Shown: positions 8,267 through 17,308, counted from the first letter of the stretch. The stretch is DNA of 39,451 nucleotides from Ruminococcus difficilis (GCF_016680995.1 NZ_JAEQMG010000180.1:1-39451); one strand, 5' to 3'. Numbers and translations are program-made. Notes: generated from the letters alone by a model not told the origin.

Positions 8267-10378
8267 CTTTTCTCTTCCGAAATACAGATGACTGAGGATG
8301 CCGGCTCCGCCGGACGAGTCAAGCTTGAATTGGATCCACATCTGCGTATTGTTGTCGCCAAAGTAGGTCATGGTGATTGTTCCGGCGTCGGAATGATCGT
8401 CAGCCTCGATCGTATATTGTGACGGCTGTCCCATCTTTTGGATCACGCTGTCGATGGTATCCGCGCCGGTGATCCCGCGATAGCTGAACGCGGCGGGGTC
8501 GCTGTGCTTGCTCGCCGTGCCGCGGGGAAAGAAGGAATAGACGGCGGTCTCCTCCGGATCATCGCCTGCTTTATCGATGTAGACCGTACAGAACTTGTCG
8601 TTATATGTCAAATTGACATGCTGCGGTTTCGTTGTGTTCGCACCGGGCTTTTTGTCTTTTTCATATTTCCAGCCGTCGGCGATCATGTCCTTGAGCTTGG
8701 TTTGATTCAAGGTGTATTCGTATCCCTCCAGGGTGATGGTCGTACCGAGCTCAAAGCTTTTTGTGTTATTGTTCTCAAAGACGGTGTCGTAATTCGTTCC
8801 GTTTTCCGTGATTGCATATTTGCCGTCCGTGTAGCCCTCGCCGAGGTGATAGTTCGACAGATCGAGCTTGTCAAACGCGAATGTGAGCGTGTTGTTGAAT
8901 GCTTTGGCGGCGGTGGAATCTCCGTCCGCGGTGAATTTCGCGATTCCTTTATTCTCGGAGCCGGCAGCAGAAGCGGAGGTTCCTTCGCCGGTTTGATCGT
9001 CGGTATCCTTGGGCTTGTAATAGGGATAGAGTAGGAAAGCGCCTGTGATGAGCGATACCATCAACACGATGGTAACGATCGCGGCGATCACCCTGCCGTA
9101 GGTCTTTTTGCTTTTTTTCGATTCCTTTTGTGCGAAAGAAAAGTCGTCGGCATAGGTAGGAGCGTCATCCGGGATGTCCTCTTTGTCGCTTTCGGCTCTG
9201 TCGCGTTCATCCAGATAGGCGGCGCGTTCCGACGGATCCTTGAAATAGACGGAGGGATTGCTGGGGCTTTTGGAATAATCCACGCGATCGCTTTTATCCG
9301 CGTAAAGATCGCGGTATGTCTGCGCGTCCTTTTGGCGATCATAGTAGGTGTTGGGGTTGCCCCATGTCGATCGGGTGCGGTCGATGTTTCCTGCGGGCAC
9401 ACCCTCATAGACCGGCGTCGGATGAGCCGAGAGAGCCTGATCGAACAGGCGCTTGAGCTCAGTCATATCATGACAGCGGTTTTCTTTTTTGACCGCCAAG
9501 CCATAGCCCAAAACATTTTCGAGCTCCGGCGAGATGGAAACGCCCAGCTCATAGGGGCTTTTCAACTCGTCGTTTCTCAGTCGCTCGAGTGATTCGATCG
9601 GTGTTATGCCGGTGATACAGCGATAGATGGTGGCGCAAAGCGCGTAGACGTCCGTCCACGGTCCCTGCTCACCGTTACGGCGGTATTGCTCCTCGGGCGC
9701 GTAACCCTGCTTGAGCATGATCGACATCGTCTTTTTATCATCGACAAAATCTCTTGCTGAGCCGAAGTCCATCAGCTTGAGCTTACCGTTTTTGAGCAGC
9801 ATGATGTTATCGGGACTGATATCGCGGTGGATGATGCCGGCGGAATGGATCTTTTCGAGCGAGTCGATGATCGGATAGAGCATTTCGATCACCTCGATCG
9901 GGTCGAGCCTGCCCTTTTCCTTTTGATAGTCCTTTAAGGTGATGCCGTCAAGATATTTCATCACCAGATAGGCAGTGTTGTTTTCCTCGATATAATCCGT
10001 GGCGTCTACGATACCCGGCTCGTCAATGAACTTAGCCAGGGTGGTCGCTTCTTTCAAAAATCGGTTTCTGCCGTGAATGAATACCTCCGCGTTGGATCCG
10101 GAGCTGACAAAGACGTCGTTGCCGGAGTAGGTGTCGCGGTAGGAGTAGCCGTGGGGAAAATACTCCTTGATGGCGACGACGTTGCCGAGCTTACTGTCCT
10201 CTCCCAGATAGGTGATACCGAAGCCGCCTTCACCCAGTACGCCGTGGATGATATACCTGTTTCCGACAGCGGTGCCGACAGGCAGATGGTGGGGCTGCGG
10301 ATCGACCAGATTCCTTGCGCCGCAGCGCGGACAGATCGGAGATTCGCCTCTTTCTCGATTGCAGTACTTACAAATCAT
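8264..10378 (-). CDS. Membrane-anchored Ser/Thr protein kinase with N-terminal zinc ribbon
   Basis: A 704-aa Hanks-type kinase. It starts with a zinc ribbon (Cys3, Cys6, Cys16, Cys19). The kinase domain (about 42-315) has the glycine loop GEGGFGITYLG (49-59), Lys71 in VAIKEYFP, Glu110, HRDISPDN with Asp186 and Asn191, DFG at 204-206 and an APEE motif at 227-230. The usual catalytic residues are all present. A charged linker (315-428) leads to one membrane helix (about 430-453) and an extracytoplasmic region of some 250 residues, probably the sensor. The extracellular part is not of PASTA type. The start at 10378 fits the promoter at 10418-10446 and a GAGG ribosome site, while an upstream in-frame ATG lies within that promoter. 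No phosphatase partner is adjacent. Confidence 0.92.
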   Translation of the reverse strand: MICKYCNRERGESPICPRCGARNLVDPQPHHLPVGTAVGNRYIIHGVLGEGGFGITYLGEDSKLGNVVAIKEYFPHGYSYRDTYSGNDVFVSSGSNAEVFIHGRNRFLKEATTLAKFIDEPGIVDATDYIEENNTAYLVMKYLDGITLKDYQKEKGRLDPIEVIEMLYPIIDSLEKIHSAGIIHRDISPDNIMLLKNGKLKLMDFGSARDFVDDKKTMSIMLKQGYAPEEQYRRNGEQGPWTDVYALCATIYRCITGITPIESLERLRNDELKSPYELGVSISPELENVLGYGLAVKKENRCHDMTELKRLFDQALSAHPTPVYEGVPAGNIDRTRSTWGNPNTYYDRQKDAQTYRDLYADKSDRVDYSKSPSNPSVYFKDPSERAAYLDERDRAESDKEDIPDDAPTYADDFSFAQKESKKSKKTYGRVIAAIVTIVLMVSLITGAFLLYPYYKPKDTDDQTGEGTSASAAGSENKGIAKFTADGDSTAAKAFNNTLTFAFDKLDLSNYHLGEGYTDGKYAITENGTNYDTVFENNNTKSFELGTTITLEGYEYTLNQTKLKDMIADGWKYEKDKKPGANTTKPQHVNLTYNDKFCTVYIDKAGDDPEETAVYSFFPRGTASKHSDPAAFSYRGITGADTIDSVIQKMGQPSQYTIEADDHSDAGTITMTYFGDNNTQMWIQFKLDSSGGAGILSHLYFGREK

Positions 10379-10417
10379 GATAAACCTCGATTGCGTCAGG
10401 TTAGTATACTTACTATC

Positions 10418-10446
10418 ATCATACCGAAACAGAGAGATAATGTCAA
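10418..10446 (-). promoter_or_regulatory. Sigma-A promoter for the kinase gene
   Basis: On the minus strand TTGACA (10446-10441), a 17-bp spacer and TATGAT (10423-10418) are present. The predicted transcript begins near 10411, about 33 bases before the chosen ATG, which supports the 10378 start. Confidence 0.75.
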
Positions 10447-10558
10447 TCATTCCCGCAAAATCCCCGGGAAATCTTTTGATTCTCGCCTTTCTCAGCGATT
10501 TGCGGGATCTTCCTCAACCTCTGCCGCAAAAGGACTTTCGTTTGTGTCGGATGAGTTG

Positions 10559-10586
10559 TTGACAACGCCGACCGTTATATGATAAT
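10559..10586 (+). promoter_or_regulatory. Likely promoter of the teichoic-acid-type operon
   Basis: TTGACA (10559-10564), a 16-bp spacer and GATAAT (10581-10586) are present, leaving a leader of roughly 110 bases before the first gene. In the leader I see only AT-rich sequence and a ribosome site, with no recognised riboswitch. Confidence 0.55.
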
Positions 10587-10702
10587 ATAACCATGTATAA
10601 CTATGCCCTTTGCATATGTATAATTTGGTTGAGATTGCGGTAGCTTCGATACAAGTGTTGAGAGCTTCGCAATGACCGCATGATAAGGAAAGGAACAATA
10701 CT

Positions 10703-11443
10703 ATGATTACCGCGATGTTATTTGCGGGCGGTAAAGGCGCGAGAATGAAATCCGTCGATCTGCCCAAGCAGTTTTTAGAGGTAGGCGGCAAGCCTATCAT
10801 CATCCACACCATGGAGCACTTTGCCCGTCACCCGATGGTCGACCATATCGTGGTCGCCTGTAAGGAGGACTGGATCGATCACCTCGAGAATCTGATCGAG
10901 CAGTTCAACGTGCCAAAGGTCAAGTCCATCGTCCCCGGCGGCGCTTCCGGCTTTGACTCCATCCACAACGGCGTGGTGGCGACGCACGAGTTCTCCCGCG
11001 ATCCCGAGGATATCATCCTGATCTGCGACGGCGTGCGCCCGATGCTCTCCGAGGAGCTGATCACCAACTGTATCTTAGAGACCAAAAAGCACAAGACCGC
11101 TGTGCCCGTCACCCCGTCCATCGACTCGCTGCTTTATTCCGAGGACGGCATGACCTGCGGCAAGAGCTACCAGCGCTCGACCATGTACATCACCCAGGCG
11201 CCTCAGGGCTATACCATGGAGCGCATCCTCTGGGCGCATGATCAGGCGTACAAGCGCGGGATCCTGGAGCCCGTTTCCTCCAGCGAGCTGTTCATCGAGC
11301 TGGGCGAAAAGGTACATATCTTCATCGGCGAGCGCTTCAATATCAAGGTCACGACCCCCGAGGATCTGACCACCCTGCGCTCTCAGTATTACTATGAGAA
11401 TTACAAGAAATTCGCCAAGGAGGAATTGAAGTATGGATTATAA
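10703..11443 (+). CDS. IspD/TarI-like cytidylyltransferase
   Basis: A 246-aa nucleotidyltransferase of the IspD family. The CTP-binding loop is AMLFAGGKGARM (4-15), followed by LPKQF with Lys22. The metal-binding Asp109 sits in CDGVRP, and QAPQGY and NIKVTTPEDL follow. The closest functional group by motif and context appears to be TarI-type enzymes that make CDP-ribitol or a related CDP-polyol, not the isoprenoid enzyme, because the next two genes are an SDR and a TagF-like polymerase. AAGGAAAGGA precedes the ATG. Its last 11 bases overlap the next gene, indicating translational coupling. Activation of ribitol-5-phosphate is an inference. Confidence 0.8.
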   Translation: MITAMLFAGGKGARMKSVDLPKQFLEVGGKPIIIHTMEHFARHPMVDHIVVACKEDWIDHLENLIEQFNVPKVKSIVPGGASGFDSIHNGVVATHEFSRDPEDIILICDGVRPMLSEELITNCILETKKHKTAVPVTPSIDSLLYSEDGMTCGKSYQRSTMYITQAPQGYTMERILWAHDQAYKRGILEPVSSSELFIELGEKVHIFIGERFNIKVTTPEDLTTLRSQYYYENYKKFAKEELKYGL

Positions 11444-12506
11444 GGTAAAAGACTACGTCAAAAAGAGTATCTATACCAACTTAGAGGATATCGCGAACGC
11501 GCCCATCTCATGGGACAAGCTCAAGAACAAGACCCTGCTCCTCACCGGCGCGGGCGGCTTTATCGGCTACTACATGACCTGCGGTATTCTGCTCAGAAAC
11601 GACCTCTACGGCGACAATATCAAGGTGCTGGCGCTCGAGCGCTTCGGCGATTTCGCGAAGAAGAAGTTCGGCAAGCTCCTCGAGCGTGACGACGTCGAGC
11701 TGATCGTACAGGACATCACCGAGCCGATCAAGGCGGAGCGCGCGGATTTTGTCATCCACGCGGCGTCTCAGGCGAGCGCGATCGAATTTGAGCGCGACCC
11801 TGTCGGCACCATCAGCGCCAACCTCAGCGGTACGGAAAACGCGCTGAACTTCGCGAAGGACAGCAACAGCGAAGCGTCGCTGATCGTGTCCTCATTAAAG
11901 GTCTACGGTACGCTCTATACCGGCAAGCCGTATATTGAAGAGGACGACAACGGCTATGTCGATTTCACCTCCTACAAAAGCTGCTATGCCATCGGCAAGC
12001 GTGCCGCCGAGACCCTCGCGGCGAGCTACAGTAAGCAGTATGAGATGAACATCCGCATCGTCCGTCCGTCTTACATCTTCGGCGCGAGCCGTCTGGATGA
12101 CGACCGAGTATGGGCGCAGTTCATCGCGAACATCGTCCGCGGACAGGATATCCTCTTGAAGAGCAACGGCGCGACCAACCGTTCCTTCTGCTATGTCACC
12201 GATACCGTGACCGCCATGCTGCATGTGCTCCTCGACGGCGAGAACTGCGTGCCGTACAATATCTCTAACGAAGCCTCCAACACCACCATCCGCGGCTTTG
12301 CGCAGGCGGCGTGCGAGGTATTCCCCGAGCGCAACATGAAGCTCGCGTTCGCCAATCCCGAGGATGAAGTAATGCCCGAGCCCTCGCCGAACGATCCCAC
12401 CCCCGAGATCATGGACAACAAGCGCATCCGTTCCATCGGCTGGGAGCCGAAGATCGACCTCAAAGAAGGCATCCGCCGCGCGGTCGCGATCTTAGAGGAA
12501 GACTAA
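11433..12506 (+). CDS. Extended SDR, NAD-dependent sugar epimerase/dehydratase family
   Basis: A 357-aa Rossmann enzyme with the nucleotide loop TGAGGFIGYYM (38-48), VIHAASQAS (107-115), the Ser-containing IVSSLKVYG (151-159) and the catalytic YAIGK (Tyr185, Lys189). The C-terminal part with PNDPTPEIMDNKRIRSIGWE is typical of nucleotide-sugar modifying SDRs. Its ATG lies inside the end of the cytidylyltransferase gene, so the two are probably made together and may work on the same CDP-linked precursor. The alcohol dehydrogenase TarJ that accompanies TarI in known ribitol pathways is not found in this window, so this SDR may define a different precursor. The exact reaction is unknown. Confidence 0.8.
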   Translation: MDYKVKDYVKKSIYTNLEDIANAPISWDKLKNKTLLLTGAGGFIGYYMTCGILLRNDLYGDNIKVLALERFGDFAKKKFGKLLERDDVELIVQDITEPIKAERADFVIHAASQASAIEFERDPVGTISANLSGTENALNFAKDSNSEASLIVSSLKVYGTLYTGKPYIEEDDNGYVDFTSYKSCYAIGKRAAETLAASYSKQYEMNIRIVRPSYIFGASRLDDDRVWAQFIANIVRGQDILLKSNGATNRSFCYVTDTVTAMLHVLLDGENCVPYNISNEASNTTIRGFAQAACEVFPERNMKLAFANPEDEVMPEPSPNDPTPEIMDNKRIRSIGWEPKIDLKEGIRRAVAILEED

Positions 12507-12545
12507 ATTGCCTAAAGACTTCTGTCCGTTAAGGGAGATGTTTTT

Positions 12546-14255
12546 GTGATATATTTGAAGGACGCCTCATGGGAGAGGATCCACCTGAATTTGACTGTTG
12601 CAACAGATAAAGAAGCGGAAAGAATACGTTCTCTCCGCTTCTATCTTGTCACGCTGTCGGGCAGGGTCGAAGCGGAATTCCGCCAAGCAATCGTTGACGG
12701 AGATACCGTTCGGCTGTCGCTGAATGTGACCAACAACGGGCTGAACCGCTGTATTGAGAGCGGGACATACCGTATCCTTGCCGCTGACGGCAGCGGTGAG
12801 TCGACCGCCGTACTGTTCGACGGCTCGTTTGAGACGCTCTCCCGCTATGGCAGGAGCTTTGTCTACGGCGCGGGGAACGGCGTTTATACCGTCAGCTTCA
12901 TGATTGATGAATTCTCCGATCTCCCCGAGCTGCGTATGATTTTTTTGGACGCGAAAAAGTCCGACGGCAAAGAGGATCTTTATCGAAAGAGATCGTTTTC
13001 CGATCGGCTGAAACGCTTCGTCAAACGATCTGCCGACGCCGCGAATGTTTGGTTCCAGAAGGCGATCTATTCCTGTATCAGGGCTTTCCGATTTCTGCGA
13101 AAACCCCGTATCCTTTTCCTTGATGAAAAGCGCGACGTTCTCGCTCCCAGTATGTCGGCACTGTACGACAGGATGATCGGGCGCGGACTTGACAAGCGTT
13201 ATGTCATCAAGTGCTCTTTGCGCAACACGGAGAGCAACTCCTACTCAAAATTATCGACCGCCGCGGTGATCGCGAGGATCGCGAAGGCGGATATCATCAT
13301 CGTCGATGACTATGTTCCCGCGTTCAACACGCTCCGGCTCGCCGACAGCGTCAAGGTCATCCAGCTCTGGCACGCCGGCGCGGGCTTCAAGGGCGTCGGC
13401 TACAGCCGTTGGGGACATTTCGGCTGTCCCGCGCCTTATTGCGCCCACCGCCGCAGTGACTACGCGATCTCCGATTCCAAGGCGATCCGGCACTTTTTCT
13501 CGGAGCCCTTCGGGATTCTGGAGGAACAGGTGATCCCCACCGGTATGCCCCGCATGGATCCTTATCTTGATGAAGAAAACCGACGCAGGGTCAAGCAGGA
13601 GCTCTATGAGCGCTATCCCGCGTTCAAGGGCAGGCGCGTCATCCTCTTTGCGCCGACCTACCGCGGACGCAACCGAAAGACCGCTTACTATCCCTATGAG
13701 CTGATCGACTTCGAGCGCCTTTACCGCTATTGTGAGGACACGGATTCGGTCGTGCTCTTTAAAATGCACCCGTGGGTGCCCGGTGAGGTCGAGCTCGAAG
13801 CGCGGTACCGTGATCGCTTCTTCTCTATGAACGCCTACCCCAACATCAATGAGCTGTTTAATATCACCGACCTGCTGATCACCGACTATTCCTCGTGTAT
13901 CTATGAGTTCATGCTGATGAAAAAGCCGATGCTTTTCTTTGCGTATGACCATGACCGCTATGCGGTGTCGCGCGGATTCCACCGTGACTACGCCTCCAAT
14001 GTGCCCGGCAAGATCTGTCTGACCTTTGACGAGCTGCTGCGGGCGATGCGTGAGGAGGATTATGAATTTGACAAGGTCGAGCGGATGCTGCCCCTGTATT
14101 TCGATCATGTCGATACAGGCAGCTGCGACCGCGTGATCGACTGGCTGGTGCTCGGCGATCTGCCTGAGGAATATTCATCCGCCCTGCAGGCTCGCCGCGA
14201 TGAAACAGCTCGCGCAAGGGTGCTCAGGTTCCCGTCCGCTTCATCCGCGGACTGA
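12546..14255 (+). CDS. CDP-glycerol/ribitol glycerophosphotransferase-family polymerase (TagF-like)
   Basis: A 569-aa enzyme of the TagB/TagF/TarL family, which transfers polyol-phosphate units from CDP donors to build wall polymers at the inner membrane face. A beta-rich N-terminal region (1-140) precedes a basic linker (about 145-187) and the GT-B core. The core has QLWHAGAGFKGVG with His276 in the QxWHG-like motif, LFAPTYRG (367-374), FKMHP (405-409) and TDLLITDYSS (441-450). The start is a GTG at 12546 with GGGAG eight to nine bases upstream, since no in-frame ATG has a ribosome site. It lies 39 bases after the SDR and ends the operon. The identity of the polyol is inferred only. Confidence 0.87.
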   Translation: MIYLKDASWERIHLNLTVATDKEAERIRSLRFYLVTLSGRVEAEFRQAIVDGDTVRLSLNVTNNGLNRCIESGTYRILAADGSGESTAVLFDGSFETLSRYGRSFVYGAGNGVYTVSFMIDEFSDLPELRMIFLDAKKSDGKEDLYRKRSFSDRLKRFVKRSADAANVWFQKAIYSCIRAFRFLRKPRILFLDEKRDVLAPSMSALYDRMIGRGLDKRYVIKCSLRNTESNSYSKLSTAAVIARIAKADIIIVDDYVPAFNTLRLADSVKVIQLWHAGAGFKGVGYSRWGHFGCPAPYCAHRRSDYAISDSKAIRHFFSEPFGILEEQVIPTGMPRMDPYLDEENRRRVKQELYERYPAFKGRRVILFAPTYRGRNRKTAYYPYELIDFERLYRYCEDTDSVVLFKMHPWVPGEVELEARYRDRFFSMNAYPNINELFNITDLLITDYSSCIYEFMLMKKPMLFFAYDHDRYAVSRGFHRDYASNVPGKICLTFDELLRAMREEDYEFDKVERMLPLYFDHVDTGSCDRVIDWLVLGDLPEEYSSALQARRDETARARVLRFPSASSAD

Positions 14256-14374
14256 TCGAACAGGATAGAATTAAAAACGGCATGATCGCTGACGATGATC
14301 CTTTGCCGCACTGCCGTGCTACGGCTTTACCGCGCAGGATCAGACCGAGTCCGAATAACAGAAAGGCATTTGAC

Positions 14375-15091
14375 ATGAAAAAAGTATTGATCCCGATCAT
14401 ATTGATACTCGCACTGCTGATGAGCTTATCCCTGTCAGCGTGCGGTCAGAAAGATAACGGCGCTACCTCCGATTCAGCCTCCGCCGATCAAAGCGCTACT
14501 GCTGATTCACGCGGCGCGTCCTCCGCTTCTTCCGCGAAAGCATCCGCAAACGGGGATGAAGAAAAGAGCGATTCTTCCGCGTCAGCCGAGGCGGAAAAAG
14601 GCTCGGGCGGCTCACCCGGAGCGGCGGAAAATCAGCAGGATATCGTGCAGAATGATGCCGGTGAGAACGACGGAGAAGAACAGAGCGCGGATGATCCCGC
14701 GCCCGAGAAAAAGGCAGAGAGCGGGTCGACAAAGCAGTCCTCCGACTCCGGTTCGACCTCTTCCGTATCGCCGAACCCCGCATATGACGACGACCATCGT
14801 CCGCAGTTCACGATCGTGATGACCGACAAGTCGAGCAAAAAGGAATACTCCGCCGCCTGTAGCTATACCACGGATAAAAAGGATGAGGCATACGCGTCAT
14901 TCTTCCTGCCCGCGGGCAACTACGATATCGCGGTGTATGAGTACGCCGACAAGATCGACAAGGACAACCCGCTCGCCGAATCCACCTATAATAACGCAAA
15001 GGCGACCAAGCGCAAGTCGGTCCGCGTCTATTACACCCCCAAGGATGAACGGATCGAGGTCAAAGAGAGCGCCTCGAGCAGAACGCAATAA
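14375..15091 (+). CDS. Secreted lipoprotein with Ser/Ala/Glu-rich linker
   Basis: A 238-aa protein. The signal peptide of about 20 residues ends in the lipobox LSAC, with the cysteine as the lipidated residue. Residues of roughly 25-140 are low complexity and rich in Ser, Ala, Glu and Asp, which suggests an extended stalk. A compact C-terminal domain of about 90 residues (from PQFTIVMTDKSSKKEYSAA) has alternating hydrophobic residues, consistent with a small beta domain. The start at 14375 was preferred to an in-frame ATG 93 bases upstream because it begins the signal peptide and has GAAAGG before it. Function is unknown. It follows the teichoic-acid-type genes on the same strand. Confidence 0.8.
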   Translation: MKKVLIPIILILALLMSLSLSACGQKDNGATSDSASADQSATADSRGASSASSAKASANGDEEKSDSSASAEAEKGSGGSPGAAENQQDIVQNDAGENDGEEQSADDPAPEKKAESGSTKQSSDSGSTSSVSPNPAYDDDHRPQFTIVMTDKSSKKEYSAACSYTTDKKDEAYASFFLPAGNYDIAVYEYADKIDKDNPLAESTYNNAKATKRKSVRVYYTPKDERIEVKESASSRTQ

Positions 15092-15098
15092 CATGAAC

Positions 15099-15127
15099 AA
15101 AGGGCTTCCGCACGGAAGCCCTTTTTA
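15099..15127 (+). terminator. Terminator of the lipoprotein gene
   Basis: AAAGGGCTTCCG and CGGAAGCCCTTT form a nearly continuous stem with a very short loop, followed by TTTTTATTA. Confidence 0.85.
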
Positions 15128-15140
15128 TTATGTCATATGC

Positions 15141-15270
15141 AGATTACAGGCTCCCTTTGGTAAAGGTGAGGTGTTGTCCAAATCTTGATTTGGGGCACAA
15201 CACCCATACAAAGGAGAGCTGTCCCGGAATCGGGACTGAGGGATTGCAATAATTGTTTAAGGCTAAGCCG
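15141..15270. repeat. Family B repeat, expanded copy
   Basis: It begins GGCTCCCTTTGGTAAAGG and ends with GAGCTGTCCCGGAATCGGGA followed by CTGAGGGATTGCA. Between these halves are about 45 extra bases including the palindromic GTTGTCCAAATC and GGGGCACAAC. The GTCCCG/CGGGAC hairpin (15221-15236) is a sequence variant of the same hairpin in other copies. It lies between converging genes. Confidence 0.65.
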
Positions 15271-15278
15271 AGTGACTT

Positions 15279-16079
15279 TTACTTCGCGTAGAGCTTGCCG
15301 ACGATATAATTCGACAGCCGACGCGGCAGGAGCTTTGCCAGCACCGCGATCGCCTTGTAGGAGAAGCCGATCGCCTTGAGCGGACGCGAATTCTTTTTGA
15401 TCGCCAGCTTTGCGATATATTCACCCGCCTTTTTGGGACTCATACCGCCGCGCTCATCCTTTTCCATCACGGCGACGGATCGGCGCACGCGTTCGCCGTA
15501 GTCGCTGTTCTTGCAGTCGTCCTTTTGCCTTGCATCGGTAAAGCCCGTGGCGATATCGCCCGGCAGTACCGCGCACACGGTGATCCCATAGGGGCGGATC
15601 TCATTTTGCAGCGCCAGCACATAAGCCGCGATCGCCGCCTTGCTCACACTGTACCACAGCTGGAACGGGATCGGCAGGATGCCCGCGACGGAGCTGACGC
15701 AGACGATCCGTCCGCTGTTCTGCCTGCGCATATGGGGCAGCACGGCGCGGATGACGTTGTCGGTGCCGTACAGGTTCAGCTCAAGCTGTGCGTGTGAATC
15801 GGCGGAGGCGGTCATCTCGGCGGCGCCTGAGATGCCGTAGCCCGCGTTGCTGACCAGTATATCGATCTGCCCTTCGCGCGTGATGATCTCTTCGATCGCC
15901 TGTTTCACCTGATCCTCGTCGGTGACGTCGGCGGTGATGTGATTCACGCCGTAGGGCGGGTTTTCGCGGCGGGACAGCTCATAGACGGTACAGCCCTTTT
16001 TGGTCAGGCTCAGCGCCGTTTCTCTGCCGATGCCGCTGCTGCCGCCCGTGACGACGGCAACCTGTTTCTCGTTATTCAT
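15279..16079 (-). CDS. SDR reductase, candidate 3-keto-sphinganine-reductase-like enzyme
   Basis: A 266-aa classical short-chain dehydrogenase with TGGSSGIG (11-18), the NAG motif (78-80), Ser130 and YSVSK (Tyr143, Lys147). The C-terminal tail, about residues 235-266, is basic and hydrophobic (LPRRLSNYIVGKLYAK), suggesting membrane association as in ketone-lipid reductases. Its ATG lies 8 bases inside the end of the upstream synthase gene, so the two proteins are coupled. In this setting it would reduce the beta-keto group produced by the synthase, the same logic as 3-ketodihydrosphingosine reductase. The family alone is too broad to prove this, and other ketone substrates remain possible. 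Confidence 0.75.
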   Translation of the reverse strand: MNNEKQVAVVTGGSSGIGRETALSLTKKGCTVYELSRRENPPYGVNHITADVTDEDQVKQAIEEIITREGQIDILVSNAGYGISGAAEMTASADSHAQLELNLYGTDNVIRAVLPHMRRQNSGRIVCVSSVAGILPIPFQLWYSVSKAAIAAYVLALQNEIRPYGITVCAVLPGDIATGFTDARQKDDCKNSDYGERVRRSVAVMEKDERGGMSPKKAGEYIAKLAIKKNSRPLKAIGFSYKAIAVLAKLLPRRLSNYIVGKLYAK

Positions 16080-17247
16080 TGCTCAACAGTACCTTTGCGA
16101 TGACGCCGACCGCCTCATCGATCAGATCCTCTGTCAGCGTCGCCATGTAGCTGGTGCGCAGCAGACACTCGTTCGGAGCGGTCGCGGGGGGCAGTACGGG
16201 GTTGACGTATACGCCTGCCTCATAGACCTCCTTCGCCTTGATCAGGGTGTTCTCCATCGTGTAGGTGTAGATGGGGACGATCGGTGTTTCGCTCTCGCGG
16301 ATCTTCAATCCCGCATCACGCAGATCCTTGCGCGCGTGAGCGGACAGTGCGTTGAGCCGTTCGGGCAGCTCGGGATGCGCCTTGAGGTGTCTGAGCGCCG
16401 TCAGCGCTACCGCGCAGCATGCCGGCGGGATAGACGCCGAAAAGATGAACGGACGCGAGTTGTGGCGCACATAGTCGCACACGGTATGCGATGCCGCCAT
16501 GTAGCCGCCTAAAGAGGCTAAGGACTTGGAGAAGGTGCCCATGATGATGTCCACCTTGTCCTCGAGCCCGAAGTAGCTCGCGGTACCTCTGCCGCCCTCG
16601 CCGATAACGCCCAAGCCGTGAGCGTCGTCGACCATGACGCGCGCGCCGTACTGTTCGGCGAGCTTGCAGATCTCGGGGAGCTTGGCGATATCGCCGCCCA
16701 TCGAGAACACACCGTCGGTGACGATCAGGATGCCCGCTGTTTCGGGGATCTTCTTGAGGATGCGTTCCAGATCCTCCATATCGTTGTGCTTATAGCGCAC
16801 CATCTTGCCGAAGCTGAGCTGACAGCCGTCATAGATGGACGCGTGATTCTCGCGGTCACAGACGACATAATCGTTTCGGCCGACGATCGCGCTGATGATA
16901 CCTAAGTTGCTCTGAAAGCCGGTCGAGAAGGTGACCGCTTCTTCCATATTGACAAAGGCGGCAAGCTCGGATTCCAGCTCGAGGTGCATACGCAGCGTAC
17001 CGTTGAGGAATCGTGAGCCGGAGCATCCGGAGCCGTATTTCTCCAGCGCCTTGATACCCGCCTCTACCACGGTCGGCTCGGTCGTCAGACCCAGATAGTT
17101 GTTGGAGCCGAGCATGATGCGGCGTTTGCCTTCCATGATGACCTCCACATCCTGCCGTGTCTCCAGCGCGTGAAAGTAGGGATAGATCCCCTCGTTGCGC
17201 AGCTGATCGGCAAGCGTGAAGCGTTCGCATTTTTCAAAAATGTCCAT
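16072..17247 (-). CDS. Alpha-oxoamine synthase, serine palmitoyltransferase-like
   Basis: A 391-aa PLP enzyme that condenses an amino acid with an acyl thioester and releases CO2. Key residues are His135 (NHAS), Asp208 and His210 (DDAHG), and the PLP lysine Lys241 in GTFSKSLASLGG. The segments YGSGCSGSRFLNGTL and MHLELESELAAF, and the C-terminal CLLRTSYMATLTEDLIDEA, resemble serine palmitoyltransferases more than BioF or 2-amino-3-ketobutyrate ligase. No threonine dehydrogenase or biotin genes are nearby. Instead the next gene is an overlapping SDR, and an acyl-ACP thioesterase faces away. The start at 17247 is set by GGGAGGAAG. The likely product is a long-chain 3-keto-amine, but which amino acid is used cannot be read from the sequence. 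Confidence 0.8.
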   Translation of the reverse strand: MDIFEKCERFTLADQLRNEGIYPYFHALETRQDVEVIMEGKRRIMLGSNNYLGLTTEPTVVEAGIKALEKYGSGCSGSRFLNGTLRMHLELESELAAFVNMEEAVTFSTGFQSNLGIISAIVGRNDYVVCDRENHASIYDGCQLSFGKMVRYKHNDMEDLERILKKIPETAGILIVTDGVFSMGGDIAKLPEICKLAEQYGARVMVDDAHGLGVIGEGGRGTASYFGLEDKVDIIMGTFSKSLASLGGYMAASHTVCDYVRHNSRPFIFSASIPPACCAVALTALRHLKAHPELPERLNALSAHARKDLRDAGLKIRESETPIVPIYTYTMENTLIKAKEVYEAGVYVNPVLPPATAPNECLLRTSYMATLTEDLIDEAVGVIAKVLLSNE

Positions 17248-17308
17248 CGTTCTTCCTCCCATATCGGGTGATACCTTTGGATTGTTTTGGATTTTGCTTG
17301 ACCAAGAT

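Noticed and set aside
10703..11443. Assignment as the isoprenoid enzyme IspD
   Set aside because: Coupling to an SDR and a TagF-like polymerase and the NIKVTTPEDL end favour a TarI-type role. Not fully excluded.
13251..14108. 285-codon open frame antisense to the TagF-like gene
   Set aside because: The sense frame has all the catalytic motifs, and the antisense product resembles no family.
16072..17247. Assignment of the synthase as BioF or glycine C-acetyltransferase
   Set aside because: No biotin synthesis genes or threonine dehydrogenase are present, and the SGSRFLNGTL and TSYMAT segments look more like serine palmitoyltransferase. Kept as an alternative only.
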